From Lepidodermella squamata (Eukaryota > Gastrotricha), in NCBI GenBank assembly GCA_047495785.1, contig JBLDXI010000054.1, positions 2,666,001-2,730,000 on the forward strand: a stretch of 64,000 nt of DNA. The letters run 5' to 3'. The notes below the pieces were generated by a model that made no database searches, had not been told where the DNA came from, and saw only the letters and a list, made by a program, of their open reading frames with translations. Below, piece after piece: positions 21,140-31,310 of the stretch. Both the position numbers and the translations under genes were made by a program. Position 1 is the stretch's first letter, and the number at the start of each line of letters is the position of its first letter.

Positions 21140-23398
21140 TCAAAGTTGTAGTGACTTGGTGAAAACAGGGTAGAAAATTATTGCTGATACTGAGACTGAT
21201 ACTAGCAAGCAAGCAACAGAGAGTGTTACTTGGACCGCTACCATGGATGATTGCACCAAGAGGATGATAAAAATGGACGCGATGGAGATAGTCGTCAAAT
21301 TTGTCAGAGTAATGCTGAAAACTCGATCTTTCAAATTTAACACCACAGCCCGAAGTTTGAACGCTAGAAGACATCCAGCGAACTGAATGAATAGATGGAT
21401 GGCTGTCAGTGCGAGGATATAATATTGAAACTCGCTGTGTGTCTTGCACACCGGTTCTAGGAACACGGTCACAGTATCGCTTGCATTGTCATAAAACATA
21501 CGTTTATTCTCCACCATCATAAAATGAGCTGGGTCCGATGCCATGCAGATGACGGCAACCAACAAGTTCAACGCAGTCCAGGTGATTGCTGCCACTACGG
21601 GTTTGGTACTTGGTTTAGTGTCATCGTTTGCATTTCGATCATTTCTGCTCCTCGTTCTGGATCTCGATCTCGGAATAGGTGACATCTCAAAGAGATTTGA
21701 GGGACCTGCAGCTCTCGAGGCATACCTGAATGTTTTCACGTGAAGAGCTCGAAAAGCTAGCTTAAAGAATATCGTCCCATCTAACGCTGAAATTCCTAGA
21801 ATGACGAGAATCGGTCTGACGTTGCAAAGATCCCCGGTTAGAGCATAACATATCGCTGCGGAGTCAAGCAGCAAACATCCTATTAAAATTATTCTGTGCT
21901 CCACGCCTCCACGGAAACGTGACTGTTCGTTCAGTTTCGGGCTGAAAAATATGACTAAATTAGCTATTGCAATTAGTGACGCGCAAACAATCAATGCAAT
22001 CGAAGCAGGTGGGCTGAGACGTATTTCGACTATCGAAAGCAATGCCGAGTCTCTTGGAGGGCCTGCGTCATCCGTAGCCCAATCGATACGTTGCAGCTCT
22101 TTCAGGTTAATCTGTGAGTCTGAGCTGTTGGCCCACTCGTAGTTTGCCTGGAATCCACGGTTTGGGTACCATGATTGAATTAAGATAGGTTCATCGTCGA
22201 ATTCTAAACGCTTCGAGTACTTCACGCGTCCGGCCCTCAGACCATTGAAGTCTGTCTCTGCCACACTTTGGTTAACGATCTTCATAACCATTTCGGGCTC
22301 CGTTTTGAAATCTCGTAGGGATTTTCCAATGGTGGACAGTTGCTTTTCGGACTTGTCCAAAGCTAAAACAGCCATAAGCATCATATCATGACACGGGTAT
22401 TTTTCAGCATAGTCTTGCCGGTATGGGGAATACTTGATTTCAAAAGCTGCCCGGCTCATGTTTAGCAATGAAGTATTCGGGTAATTTTTCATAGGAGCCA
22501 CAGGCGGACCGAATAGAAGCGATTGCCGATATTGAGCAACTATCATTGACCTGAAGCAGCCAGGACTTATCATATCAGGCAAAGTTAGAGGATCCGTGGT
22601 AGCGGATGTGAAAAACATGAAGACGTATCGATTGCCTCGAATGCCAGAAACGTATGCAAAGCAGAGAAAGTCGAATAGAACTTGAACCTCCGCACTGTGA
22701 AAAATGAATATTCTGGCGTCACTCCGTTTCATCGACTCTACCGTTGCGAGACTGATTTGCGGCCCGATATCAAACCAGGCAAAGCTTACTCCAAATTGAC
22801 CAGCTATTGAATATAAATAAGTCGCCATCATAGTGTTAAACGTATTCTCCGCGTTTGCATACATTGCTATCTTCTTCCAGCCCATGCGTTTTACAAATGC
22901 GAGAGTTACAAAATTGCTGATTTCAGCCGGACTTCGCGTGCGATACAAATTAGGATAAATTCTGCGATTTCCTGTAAAAACTGGACTCAGACATGCAGAG
23001 GCTATGGCAACACTGTGGATCTGGTGGACCATTGCTCCGTAAGCTTTACAACCTGTTGTAAAGGTGCCACCTAGTATGATAGGCGACTGGTAGGTCGAAA
23101 CCGCCCCTTTCGGATTGTAAAAATGTTCATCCATTTCGCGGGAAAAAGTAACAGCCAGTTTGGTGTCGAACGCCCCACCGGGGCCGTCGTCCTCCGCCCG
23201 AACGAGCAGGTGATAGTCGGGTAAGATATCTGTTCTGCGGTTGATTTCGTCCGCCACAAACTGACCGGCGGCAGCGCAAGCCTTTTGTTCGACCGGAAAT
23301 TGCACCACATTCATTTGCAATATTGTAAGATTGTAAGGTTTTGACCAAACTGCTTTGAACATTTGGATGAGAAGATAAATGTGAAAGAAGTTCTGCAT
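21140..23398 (-). CDS. GABA-B-like class C GPCR, single exon (paralog of the gene at 42423)
   Basis: 752 aa, intronless. The frame is open for 64 more codons upstream, but the paralog at 42423 starts at the equivalent of 23398, where a signal peptide begins (MQNFFHIYLLIQMFKAVWS), so that ATG is used. Venus-flytrap-like ectodomain (about 20-430) with ADEINRRxDILPDYHL and GGTFTTGCKAYGAMVH, typical of ANF-receptor-type ligand-binding folds. A linker GPPRDSA resembles the GABA-B pre-TM1 segment. Seven TMs start near 459; DLCNVR and EPVCKTH give the class C TM3-ECL2 Cys pair. The TM3-TM4 loop is rich in SRSRTRSR. A U4 and a tRNA-Gln gene lie 440-770 bp upstream on the same strand, as they do for its paralog. 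Confidence 0.78.
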   Translation of the reverse strand: MQNFFHIYLLIQMFKAVWSKPYNLTILQMNVVQFPVEQKACAAAGQFVADEINRRTDILPDYHLLVRAEDDGPGGAFDTKLAVTFSREMDEHFYNPKGAVSTYQSPIILGGTFTTGCKAYGAMVHQIHSVAIASACLSPVFTGNRRIYPNLYRTRSPAEISNFVTLAFVKRMGWKKIAMYANAENTFNTMMATYLYSIAGQFGVSFAWFDIGPQISLATVESMKRSDARIFIFHSAEVQVLFDFLCFAYVSGIRGNRYVFMFFTSATTDPLTLPDMISPGCFRSMIVAQYRQSLLFGPPVAPMKNYPNTSLLNMSRAAFEIKYSPYRQDYAEKYPCHDMMLMAVLALDKSEKQLSTIGKSLRDFKTEPEMVMKIVNQSVAETDFNGLRAGRVKYSKRLEFDDEPILIQSWYPNRGFQANYEWANSSDSQINLKELQRIDWATDDAGPPRDSALLSIVEIRLSPPASIALIVCASLIAIANLVIFFSPKLNEQSRFRGGVEHRIILIGCLLLDSAAICYALTGDLCNVRPILVILGISALDGTIFFKLAFRALHVKTFRYASRAAGPSNLFEMSPIPRSRSRTRSRNDRNANDDTKPSTKPVVAAITWTALNLLVAVICMASDPAHFMMVENKRMFYDNASDTVTVFLEPVCKTHSEFQYYILALTAIHLFIQFAGCLLAFKLRAVVLNLKDRVFSITLTNLTTISIASIFIILLVQSSMVAVQVTLSVACLLVSVSVSAIIFYPVFTKSLQL

Positions 23399-23837
23399 TT
23401 TTAATTCGAAAAGGGTAAAGGATATGCTTTTCGGAAAAGGAGGAGCATGAATTCGTTTAAGACGGTTTTCCTCCCAGCTAATTAGAGATCGTAACCTGAT
23501 ATCAAGCTCACCCAGTAGCGCATAGACCGTATTAGCGCCTATGTACGTTGTGTATTCACCCCGCACGCTTGTCGTTACGCACGTTCCCATGCCGTTATTT
23601 CATGAGCTGCTGATAGAGAGGTGCTTAAAACTGGCTTAACTGGCTGATAACAAGTATTCAGTTGGCGGTTATCTTTCGATCACATTCACTTACGTGTTAA
23701 GTTCTTTCCCGGCTCTGTCTGGGGGAAGAGTAAATTAATACCTTCCCAGTTGCCAGACTATCGTCTCCTCCTTCAGGCGGTTGTCGGTGGGGGTAGTCGG
23801 TGGGGAGCGATATTGGAAGAGATTGTTTCTGATGTTC
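23399..23837. other. Gap between class C receptor and U4 gene
   Basis: 439 bp. Holds the receptor's 5' region and the downstream flank of the minus-strand U4 gene. An open extension of the receptor frame (to 23590) is not conserved in the paralog. Nothing else recognised. Confidence 0.4.
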
Positions 23838-23978
23838 AAAAGCCCCTCGTGGGGCTCCAGAAAGTGCTACAGTGGACCCGTAGGTCCTCAGAGCGGGTAA
23901 TTGGGGTAGTTTTCAATTAGCAATTTCCACCTCTCGGTTTGCACCTCACTGAGTATGGAACTGCCACTGCGCAAAGCT
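23838..23978 (-). ncRNA. U4 spliceosomal snRNA, copy A
   Basis: Begins AGCTTTGCGCAGTGGCAG, the conserved U4 5' end that pairs with U6 (stem II), continues with the 5' stem-loop k-turn elements TGAGGT...CCGAG, then TTGCTAATTGAAAACT (U4/U6 stem I region), a GGACC...GGTCC hairpin, an Sm-like site ACTTTCTGG, and a terminal hairpin GCCCC-ACGA-GGGGC. U4 is required in the U4/U6.U5 tri-snRNP for pre-mRNA splicing. One of four near-identical copies in the window, each about 110 bp downstream of a tRNA-Gln on the same strand. Confidence 0.93.
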
Positions 23979-24040
23979 AAGGATTGTCTAACATCGAAGC
24001 AGGAGCCGATCTCTAAAGAAGGGAACAACAGCCAGTGTAA

Positions 24041-24051
24041 TAATTTGAATA
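24041..24051 (-). promoter_or_regulatory. Candidate PSE of U4 copy A
   Basis: TATTCAAATTA on the minus strand at -73 to -63 from the U4 start. The same 11-mer lies at the same distance before the other complete copies, as expected for a snRNA proximal sequence element. Confidence 0.65.
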
Positions 24052-24096
24052 CGCAGTGAGGTAACAAAATATCAAAAAAGAAGTCAGAAAAAATGA

Positions 24097-24168
24097 AGGT
24101 CCCATCGAGATTTGAACTCGAGTCGCAGGATTCAGAGTCCTGAGTGCTAACCGCTACACCATGGGACC
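24097..24168 (-). tRNA. tRNA-Gln (anticodon CTG), copy A
   Basis: 72 nt including the discriminator. Acceptor GGTCCCA/TGGGACC, D-arm, anticodon stem CAGGA/TCCTG with loop CTCTGAA (anticodon CUG, reads CAG), T-arm CTCGA-GTTCAAA-TCTCGAT-like with the B-box GGTTCAAAT-type sequence. Identical in body to the other four copies. No intron. Confidence 0.95.
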
Positions 24169-24501
24169 TTGATGAAATAAGGGATAAAACTTTCAACTTT
24201 CAACCTGTTTGGACTTCCCTGAGTATTGGAAACTGCTTCAACGTGAAAATTAAAGATTGCTTGAAATAAATCTGCCCATCATTTTACGAGGCTCTCAACT
24301 GTGGGTGGGTGACTTTGTTGGTTTTGCTTTTGCCGTGTCTTCGATTCCTCAAAATGGTTCGGACGGTAGGACGCGTGACGCGGGGAAGAGAAATACAACT
24401 TTCAATTTCAATTTCAATATGACGATAAATACATATTTCATAAGCAAAACACCTCATAACGAAATCCAAAAGTCTCAACTTTTATCAATCGATTTTGATA
24501 A
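24169..24501. other. Gap between tRNA-Gln copy A and the RING/TRIM gene
   Basis: 333 bp. The first 50 bp match the flank upstream of tRNA copy E (TTGAAAGTTGAAAGT...), showing they share a source. Short open frames on both strands are not supported. Confidence 0.4.
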
Positions 24502-25443
24502 CTATTCTTTAGCGTTAGCATCATGCGCCTCAATTATGACAAATTTTTCCAGGACTTGGACAAACTCTTGGAGCAGATGGTCTTCGTCGATTGTATCCAC
24601 TTTAATACCTTCACCAGAAGACAGAGCGGTAAGCAAAGACACCTACGAATACAAGAAATGATGACGGAGATGATGAAAATAAGTAATCAATACGACGAGA
24701 CTCACATTTTCAGCAATTTTCCTTCCTTCCTTAGCTAAATCTTTCAAATCGGTAAGCGGCAAATGTTCAGCCAAGTATTTTTCATCCGCTCTGGTCGACA
24801 TTTCGACAAATGAGATCCACTTCCGAACTTCTTTGTATTTCAAATTTTCAAGGCCTGCTAGCATTTCCTCTTCCTTAGAGTCCAATTCTTCTACCATACG
24901 GGCTCTGAAACCTGCGATCTCATGGTTTACCTTGTCCTGAATGCTATCGATAGCAGTAAGTAACTTGTCGCGAGCAATTGTGGCATTCTCCTTTATCGCG
25001 AGACTAGCTGGAAGATTCCCGTGATACTCGTCACCAGCTAAAAAACCAATGTCGAACAGAACTTTGAATCTTTCGAAGTAACATTCGATCTGCGAGACTA
25101 ACTCCGTTCTTTTTGCTGGTAAACATGTTTCACATAGGTTAGATCCACCATTGCTAGACAGACTCGTACAACCTCGACTCTCGCATTGCAATTCGCCTGC
25201 CCACGTCACTCTTCTTTGATTCAGCGGCTTTCTGCTCGATAGCGACGGCTTGATTTTGGCATCGCAAATCGGGCATTTCGGAGGCGCCTGAGTAGTCGAG
25301 GGGCGCTGCCCTTCGTAGCCGATAAGGCAGCTGAAGCATATGACATGTTTGCAGTCGAGAACTTTCGGAAATCGGAAGACCTTTTTGCACAAGTCACACG
25401 CGACATCTTGTGGGGAATCGGAATTGTTCACTCCTGATGCCAT
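24502..25443 (-). CDS. RING-finger / TRIM-like E3 ubiquitin ligase candidate
   Basis: Two exons: 24706-25443 and 24502-24642; 292 aa. The donor AAT|GTGAGT and acceptor CGTAG|GTG remove a 63-bp intron; without splicing the frame ends early. RING finger at about 16-62: CDLC, CKHVICFSCL, CPIC (C3HC4 order). A second Cys-rich segment (CESRGC...LCETCL, about 87-108) sits where TRIM proteins have a B-box, though it is atypical. A helical, charged region (about 110-245) suits a coiled coil. No C-terminal SPRY, NHL or filamin domain is seen, so it is a short TRIM-like protein. RING proteins transfer ubiquitin from E2 to substrate; the substrate is unknown. Confidence 0.75.
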
Positions 25444-26307
25444 TTTTATTGGAAACGAAGAAAGTGAGAGTGAGAATAAATTAGTAAATTGGAACCTCTT
25501 ATATTAGAAAAGAAGGCGTCTGGTTGAGTAATCAAGCGTTTTATTGCTAAGCCACTCGGTGGCTGATTAAGTCCACCTATAAATCTTGATGAATAACTCC
25601 ATCAAGGGCTTTCCATCATAAGTTCCAATCATTCCTTTCTTTATGACACGGAAAGGATTCGGCATTAATTTTCTTCGCGGGCAAATAATTGTCTGCAAAC
25701 TCATCATCGCTGCTGCAATTCACTCTGGAGAGAAGAATATGGCAATCATTTTTGCTTTCATTTAGCGTCATAGATTGAGTTCATGCAAAACTGAGGTGTG
25801 CAGCCTACACAGTCTTATCAGCGTCGCATCTATCAGATAGGAGCCGTGACTGTAATTCGGGTCAATGTGTTCCTCGAAGCTTCAACGATAGGCCAAAACT
25901 TCTGCGAGAGATTCTACGGAGTAGCTTACAAATAGAAAGCCAATCAATCCCACCAGTTTGACAGGTTACATGTGTTTAAGTTAAAATTGTATTGACAATA
26001 CACAAGTGCGCAGATTGGCGGAAATCCGCCGTTAAAAATGCCTAAAATAGGTTTTCGCAACAGAGTACTAAAGAGTTTAGAGTTTAGACTCTGAGTGCCT
26101 TTTCCTAAGCCTGTTTTGTCCCATATCTCAGGTCACATAAAACATCAATCTTGACATTCGCTTGAATCAATATAATATGTCAAGTTTGAAACAAAAAGTT
26201 CCGCGTATGATATTTAAAAATAAAAAGTGACACGTCTTGTTTAGTCTGATGATCTCATCAAAATTACTTACAAAGCGATATAAATAAATTGAAGAAATAA
26301 ATGGAAA
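25444..26307. other. Intergenic region
   Basis: 864 bp between two minus-strand genes: 3' UTR of the class C receptor and promoter of the RING gene. No frame, RNA or repeat recognised beyond AT-rich sequence. Confidence 0.4.
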
Positions 26308-28596
26308 TCAGTCCTGTTGCTCTGCAGCCAAGTGACCTGATCCCACTGAAGGATTATGGAACATTACTCTTTTAGTTTTGTAGCAATTAATGGACGAAAT
26401 GGTCACTGAGTGAAGCAGAGCAAAAATTGATAGAACCATCTGCCTATCGACTGGCGAATAAGTCACTAACATTATGAGGAATCCTCCGATGAAAAGCGAG
26501 GCTAAATTAGCCACGGAAAATCGTGTTAGTTTTACATCCAGCCACCCGTTAGGGATTACCAGCTTTTTGGAGAAAACTCTCAATGAAAAGGCGTAATAGC
26601 TTCCGAGGGCTAAAAGGTTAAGATAGATGAATGAGAGTGAAAGCAGCCACGGCGAACTATCTTGAGCGTGGCAAACAGTGACTTGGATGAAAGTTGCTAC
26701 ATCACTAGCTGAATCATAAATCACCCCGTCCCCAGGATACAGCTGATCCAACTGAATAGCAGGAGTCCAGATTGAGATGCAAATGAGTGGAACTGTCAGT
26801 GAGAAACCAAGCGAAATCAATGCTCCGTTAGTAAACCATTTTCCAAGGGCTGCGCTGGGTACCTTAATTTTAAGAGCTGATCTACGCTTTTTCCGGCACA
26901 AGCGTTCCAAATAAACTAATTTGGAGTTTGTCATGCCTGCTGTGACAACCAGAGCGATCGGAACAAGGATATGCTGAGCTGTACAAGCTGCTTCGCTATC
27001 TGTTGCCATCGAAGTAACAACAGCAGTAGCGTTAAATGCCATGCAAGTAAGGGTAAATGCTGCTTTTTCCCACTCGAAGGATCCACATCGAATGGAAATA
27101 CCGTAACCAAAAGCTATGATCTGCAGAAGTGTTGTTAAAATCGCAATCGTTGCTACAGACCAGAAAAATTCCTTGGTAATCCCAATCGATAAATTTAAAC
27201 TTCTGCGCTCATCCAAAGGTGGCTTCCCATCTGGAGTAAACCATGTTGCCGTGCCGAGAATTTCTGTGTAGTAGCTAGAAAAATTATTCAGTGGCGCGTT
27301 TACTTTGCGCCGAACTTTGATGATAGTTGTCAAATTATCTGGCGGTGTCCATTGAACGACTACCTGAGGGTCATCATCCATTTCGCCCCGTGATGAATAC
27401 TTGTTAAGATCTGTCCTAAGACCATAAAATTCTAAATTCGCCATTGTCTGATTAGTAATTCTCCCAATCAACCTTGAGTGAGTTCGGTATGACGAGAAAG
27501 ATAAGTTTTGCTTCAAAAGTGACTTCTCAGATCTGTCAAGGGCTAAAATTGCTTGTAGAGTTGCATCGAAACATGCAACACGTTTGTCGTAATCTGCAGG
27601 TCTTGTGTTATTCGTGTATTTAACCATCATCCGTTCGAAGTCACGCAAGTTTATCCCGAGTGAGGACGGCCTTGTATAGTTGTCAAAGATTGAAGCCGAT
27701 GAAGACCAAAAGGTTATTTTAAGCTGTTCCTGCAGTTGCTTCTTCGTACAATCTCCCCATACCACCTCAGGCAAACCTACCGAGTCGATGTAAGACCCCA
27801 AATAGATGAAAAACGCGTATCTAGCGCCGGCCAGACCATGTTTATAGGCCAGACAGAGAAACTGGGTTATAAGCAATGAATTAGCTGCTTCCAACACAAT
27901 GATTCTGGAGTCACTCTGCTTCAAATTGTCGATCAGTTGGTCACTAATCTCAGGTACAACGTCCAGAAAATTGACCTCAAAACCGTTTTTAATAGCTTCA
28001 TTCAATAGAGCTGTTCCGATCAATACGTCGAAAAAATTGTTAGCGTTGATAACAATCGCCATTCGTTTCCAGCCACCGATAATTTGCATGAATTTCACCT
28101 GTGGGAAGGAGACTAGCTCGACGGGTAGCCGAATTCTGTACAGATTCGGGAATAATTTCCGATTGGCTGTGAAAATCGGCGCGCCACAAGCTGTACCAAT
28201 GCCTACCAAGTCGAGCTCATGCAAAATTGATGCTATCGCCTTGCAACCTACGCTGTAATAAGGACCGATGACGACAGGAGCTGGAACAATTTTCTCATCA
28301 GGGTTGTTCTCAAACATGCGGCGAAAAGCAATAGCTTCTTTATGCGATTGCATCGAGTTGAATCCTTCGTCTCGATAAAGAGGTTTGAGGACATATCCGG
28401 GCAGAATGTCAGGCCTAGAATTCGCCAATTCAATGGCGATATCTGTTGCAGCTTTGCATGCTATACCGACTTTAGGCTCTTCGCCGGTGAATGGCATTAG
28501 AATGAGCATCGATAAAGTTTTGGTATCGGTTAAGATCTCCCATGAATCAATGAAATAGAAAGTAATTAGGTACGTTAAGCCAGTTAAACGAGTCAT
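26308..28596 (-). CDS. GABA-B-like class C GPCR, single exon, divergent member
   Basis: 762 aa, intronless; start at the first ATG (28596). Signal peptide-like N terminus, Venus-flytrap-like ectodomain (about 25-440; GPYYSVGCKAIASILHEL and KLFPNLYRIRLP match positions in the paralogs at 21140 and 42423). The pre-TM1 linker FTPDGKPPLDERR is strikingly like that of GABA-B receptors. Seven TM segments from about 475; EAACTAQHI and VTVCHAQD supply the TM3-ECL2 cysteines; YLERLCRKKRR ends TM3. More diverged than the other four single-exon receptors, so it is an older branch. Divergent from the copine gene with a 444-bp shared upstream region. Confidence 0.75.
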   Translation of the reverse strand: MTRLTGLTYLITFYFIDSWEILTDTKTLSMLILMPFTGEEPKVGIACKAATDIAIELANSRPDILPGYVLKPLYRDEGFNSMQSHKEAIAFRRMFENNPDEKIVPAPVVIGPYYSVGCKAIASILHELDLVGIGTACGAPIFTANRKLFPNLYRIRLPVELVSFPQVKFMQIIGGWKRMAIVINANNFFDVLIGTALLNEAIKNGFEVNFLDVVPEISDQLIDNLKQSDSRIIVLEAANSLLITQFLCLAYKHGLAGARYAFFIYLGSYIDSVGLPEVVWGDCTKKQLQEQLKITFWSSSASIFDNYTRPSSLGINLRDFERMMVKYTNNTRPADYDKRVACFDATLQAILALDRSEKSLLKQNLSFSSYRTHSRLIGRITNQTMANLEFYGLRTDLNKYSSRGEMDDDPQVVVQWTPPDNLTTIIKVRRKVNAPLNNFSSYYTEILGTATWFTPDGKPPLDERRSLNLSIGITKEFFWSVATIAILTTLLQIIAFGYGISIRCGSFEWEKAAFTLTCMAFNATAVVTSMATDSEAACTAQHILVPIALVVTAGMTNSKLVYLERLCRKKRRSALKIKVPSAALGKWFTNGALISLGFSLTVPLICISIWTPAIQLDQLYPGDGVIYDSASDVATFIQVTVCHAQDSSPWLLSLSFIYLNLLALGSYYAFSLRVFSKKLVIPNGWLDVKLTRFSVANLASLFIGGFLIMLVTYSPVDRQMVLSIFALLHSVTISSINCYKTKRVMFHNPSVGSGHLAAEQQD

Positions 28597-29040
28597 TTTC
28601 GACAAGTTTGGAAAAAGTACTCGCTTAATGATTTTTTTAGACTCGCCATTGCTCTTCTTTAAAAAAGAGTCCCTTGAAGAAATGCATTAACGTCTAGTTT
28701 TACACTTCAGGAAGTAAGCGGGCAAATTTTAATTCGAGGAATATGTAGAATCCTGCCAAAAAGCAACTGTCGTTCGCCAAATAAGTGCTTCCGCTCGAAT
28801 CTACATTCAAAGTTGAGAAGGAATTGCTCCCCACCGATGACTGAGACTAAGCAATAAAAAACCCACCTTAACTTGGTTTTATACTTTACATCTGCTCTCC
28901 AAACACGCGCCGCCAGCTGTTAATCTTCAAATTATATAATCATAACTTATGCATGCTTGCACCTTGATGACTTGAAATAACTACTGCAAAAAACCGTGAA
29001 CGACAAAAAATAAGCAGTCATTATTAGTTTGAAGCTACCC
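28597..29040. other. Divergent promoter region between receptor and copine
   Basis: 444 bp between start codons of opposite-strand genes; likely shared promoter. A T-rich site ending TATTAG lies just before the copine ATG and could be a splice acceptor. Confidence 0.4.
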
Positions 29041-30881
29041 ATGAGTAAAACTCGACAAAGTTACATTGATAGGAAATCATGGCAAGAAAATTACTTGCTC
29101 GAGCTCACTATCAGCTGTCGAGAGCTGAAAAACATGGACATTTTGTCGAAGACGGATGCTTTCGTCATTGTTTACCTTGAACAGCTGGGCGAAACATCAG
29201 AAAGGTGGAAAGAACTCGGTAGGACCGAGGTTGTCTGGAACAATCTTAACCCAGAGTTTTCTCGGAAGATTCATCTGAGCTACATTCCCGGAGAACGGCA
29301 ACGCCTTCAGTTCTGTGTCTATGACGTTGATGAATGGAAGCCATTTCAGTCCAGAACGCCGAAACCCAAGGACAAAGACTTGGTTGGAAAAATCGAAGTA
29401 ATGCTGAGCCGCCTTATCGAATTCAACGCCTATCAGGAGTATGAAGAAAATCTCTTTGTTGAAGGTGAGGCGAAACCACGAGGGACTGTCATCATTTCGG
29501 CAGAATGCATTCAAAATAGAACAGAGTCATTTTCAATGGTACAGTTCGGATGCGAAAAACTACCTGCTCCTAAATTCTCTCTCAGCATGGAGACTGAGGA
29601 ATATTTTTTCGAAATTCGGAAAGAGATGAATGGGAAGCAATTGTTGGTCTACCGCAGCGAGAATATCACAAATGTAAATGCTGACGCCTTGAAGCCATGG
29701 AAACCGTTTGAAATCACACGCTATTCGCTCTGCTCATGTGATGACTCGAAAATCATTCAATTATCGCTATGGAAATATTCGGAAGACGGCAAAAACAAAA
29801 TGATAGGCTCCAAAGAGACAACTGTGAGCCGCTTATTGAAAGGAGAGGAGGAGAATGTCTATGAGATGTCCATTCACGGAACTACTATTCGGCTGATAAG
29901 TCTTGAAAAGGATGCCCATCAAACTTTTCATGACTTGTTGCTCTACCGAGGAACGTTTCTTCATTACTTTGTTGCTATCGACTTTTCAATGTCCAACGGG
30001 AACCTGGTATCGCCTGATTCGTTGCACTATCTTGACAACACAGACATTCAAGCTACCAACCCATATCTGGATGCACTTAGAGCAGTTATGGATGTTGTTG
30101 AGGTTCAGAAAGAATCGGATAGCCTCGGCATTCCTGTTTTTGGCCTTGGGGCTGAGATAGCACCTAGTTGGAAAATGCCGGATTACTTTGCGCTGGTATG
30201 ACCATTATCTGCCATTTTTCTCTAGTGATCAGAGAAGCCATTTCATTTGCGTAGAATGGGAATCCAGAGAATCCTATCTGTTATGGGGTTCAGGAAGTCA
30301 TTTCGGCCTACAGAAGTGCGGTAAAAGAGCGCATTAGACCACATGAGCCAACTCATATAGCGCCTATCCTCAACTCTATTACCAAGTTATTTTCACCGCT
30401 TGTTTTTCTTCCCGATTTGTTTTTTGCATTTTAGCTTGGCTCGGTTCCATGACGATGATGGACATTATTTTGTCCTAATAATTTTTACCGACGGGCAAAT
30501 CACTGATATGTCGAATACAGTCAACGCGATAGTAGAAGCCAGTTCTTATCCGATATCAATAATTTTCATCGGGATTGGGCCGGGCCCTTTTCCTAAACTG
30601 GTAAAACTTGACGCTGATAACCGAAAGTTGGTCGATACCACAGGAAAAGCAATGCAGCGTGATATCGTTCAATTTGTTGACTTTGGCCACATCAACGCTT
30701 CGAGTTCCGGAAAGTTGGGCATGTCTCAAGTGATGTTGGCGAGGTATGTCAGAAAAAACAGCCAGAATATCGGCATTTAACACAATTTTGCAGAGAGCTG
30801 TTTTATGAGGCAACTCCTCAGTTCCTGGAAGCTCGAAGACCATCAAAAGACGAACATGAAAACGCCAATTTATCATTTTAA
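29041..30881 (+). CDS. Copine (two C2 domains plus von Willebrand A domain)
   Basis: Four exons: 29041-30195, 30255-30385, 30435-30743, 30794-30881; 560 aa, the usual copine length. C2A about 18-150 (LTISCRELKNMDILSKTDAF, with Asp residues of a Ca-binding loop), C2B about 165-290, vWA/copine domain about 300-530. The vWA has the copine hallmark VAIDFSMSNG (MIDAS DxSxS), PDSLHYL, a FGLGAEI motif, and FALNGNPENP reconstituted across intron 1. Copines bind phospholipid in a calcium-dependent way and recruit partners to membranes. The stretch LIIFTDGQITDM lies in exon 3. The first in-frame ATG is used; the frame upstream lacks one. Convergent with the astacin-like gene 429 bp away. Confidence 0.93.
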
Positions 30882-31310
30882 CATGTTTAAGAAATTGTTT
30901 GCCAAAGTGTTGTAACTTCCTGCAAATTCAGATGAAAATACGCATCAGCGCCTGTGAGATATTATTATGTCTGTTCTGCTTTAAGTCAAAGAATTAAAAT
31001 GTCGCTCTAATTGTTCAAGAAACACTCTGGAACATGTCACAGCTCACAGCTAATTACCTAGTAAAAAATAATCGAAACTTTGACTTCACTATAAACTACT
31101 AAGTGGGCTCGAAAATGGCATTAAATTCCGGTTTAATTCGCAAAAAACATGAACGTGAGTAATCATTGAATCACAAAATACTTTACAGTAAGATAATTTT
31201 CAGCTCGTTTCATTTCACCAAAATAGACAGATAAATCGAAAAAATGAAGATAAATCACATAATTCAGCAGGATTGTTTTCCGACTTGCCACGCTCCGCCG
31301 CACTCCAAGC
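30882..31310. other. Convergent 3' intergenic region
   Basis: 429 bp between the ends of copine and the astacin-like gene. No coding, RNA or repeat feature recognised. Confidence 0.4.

Noticed and set aside
23399-23590. 64-codon N-terminal extension of the class C receptor
   Set aside because: Not shared with the paralog; a signal peptide starts at the internal ATG at 23398.
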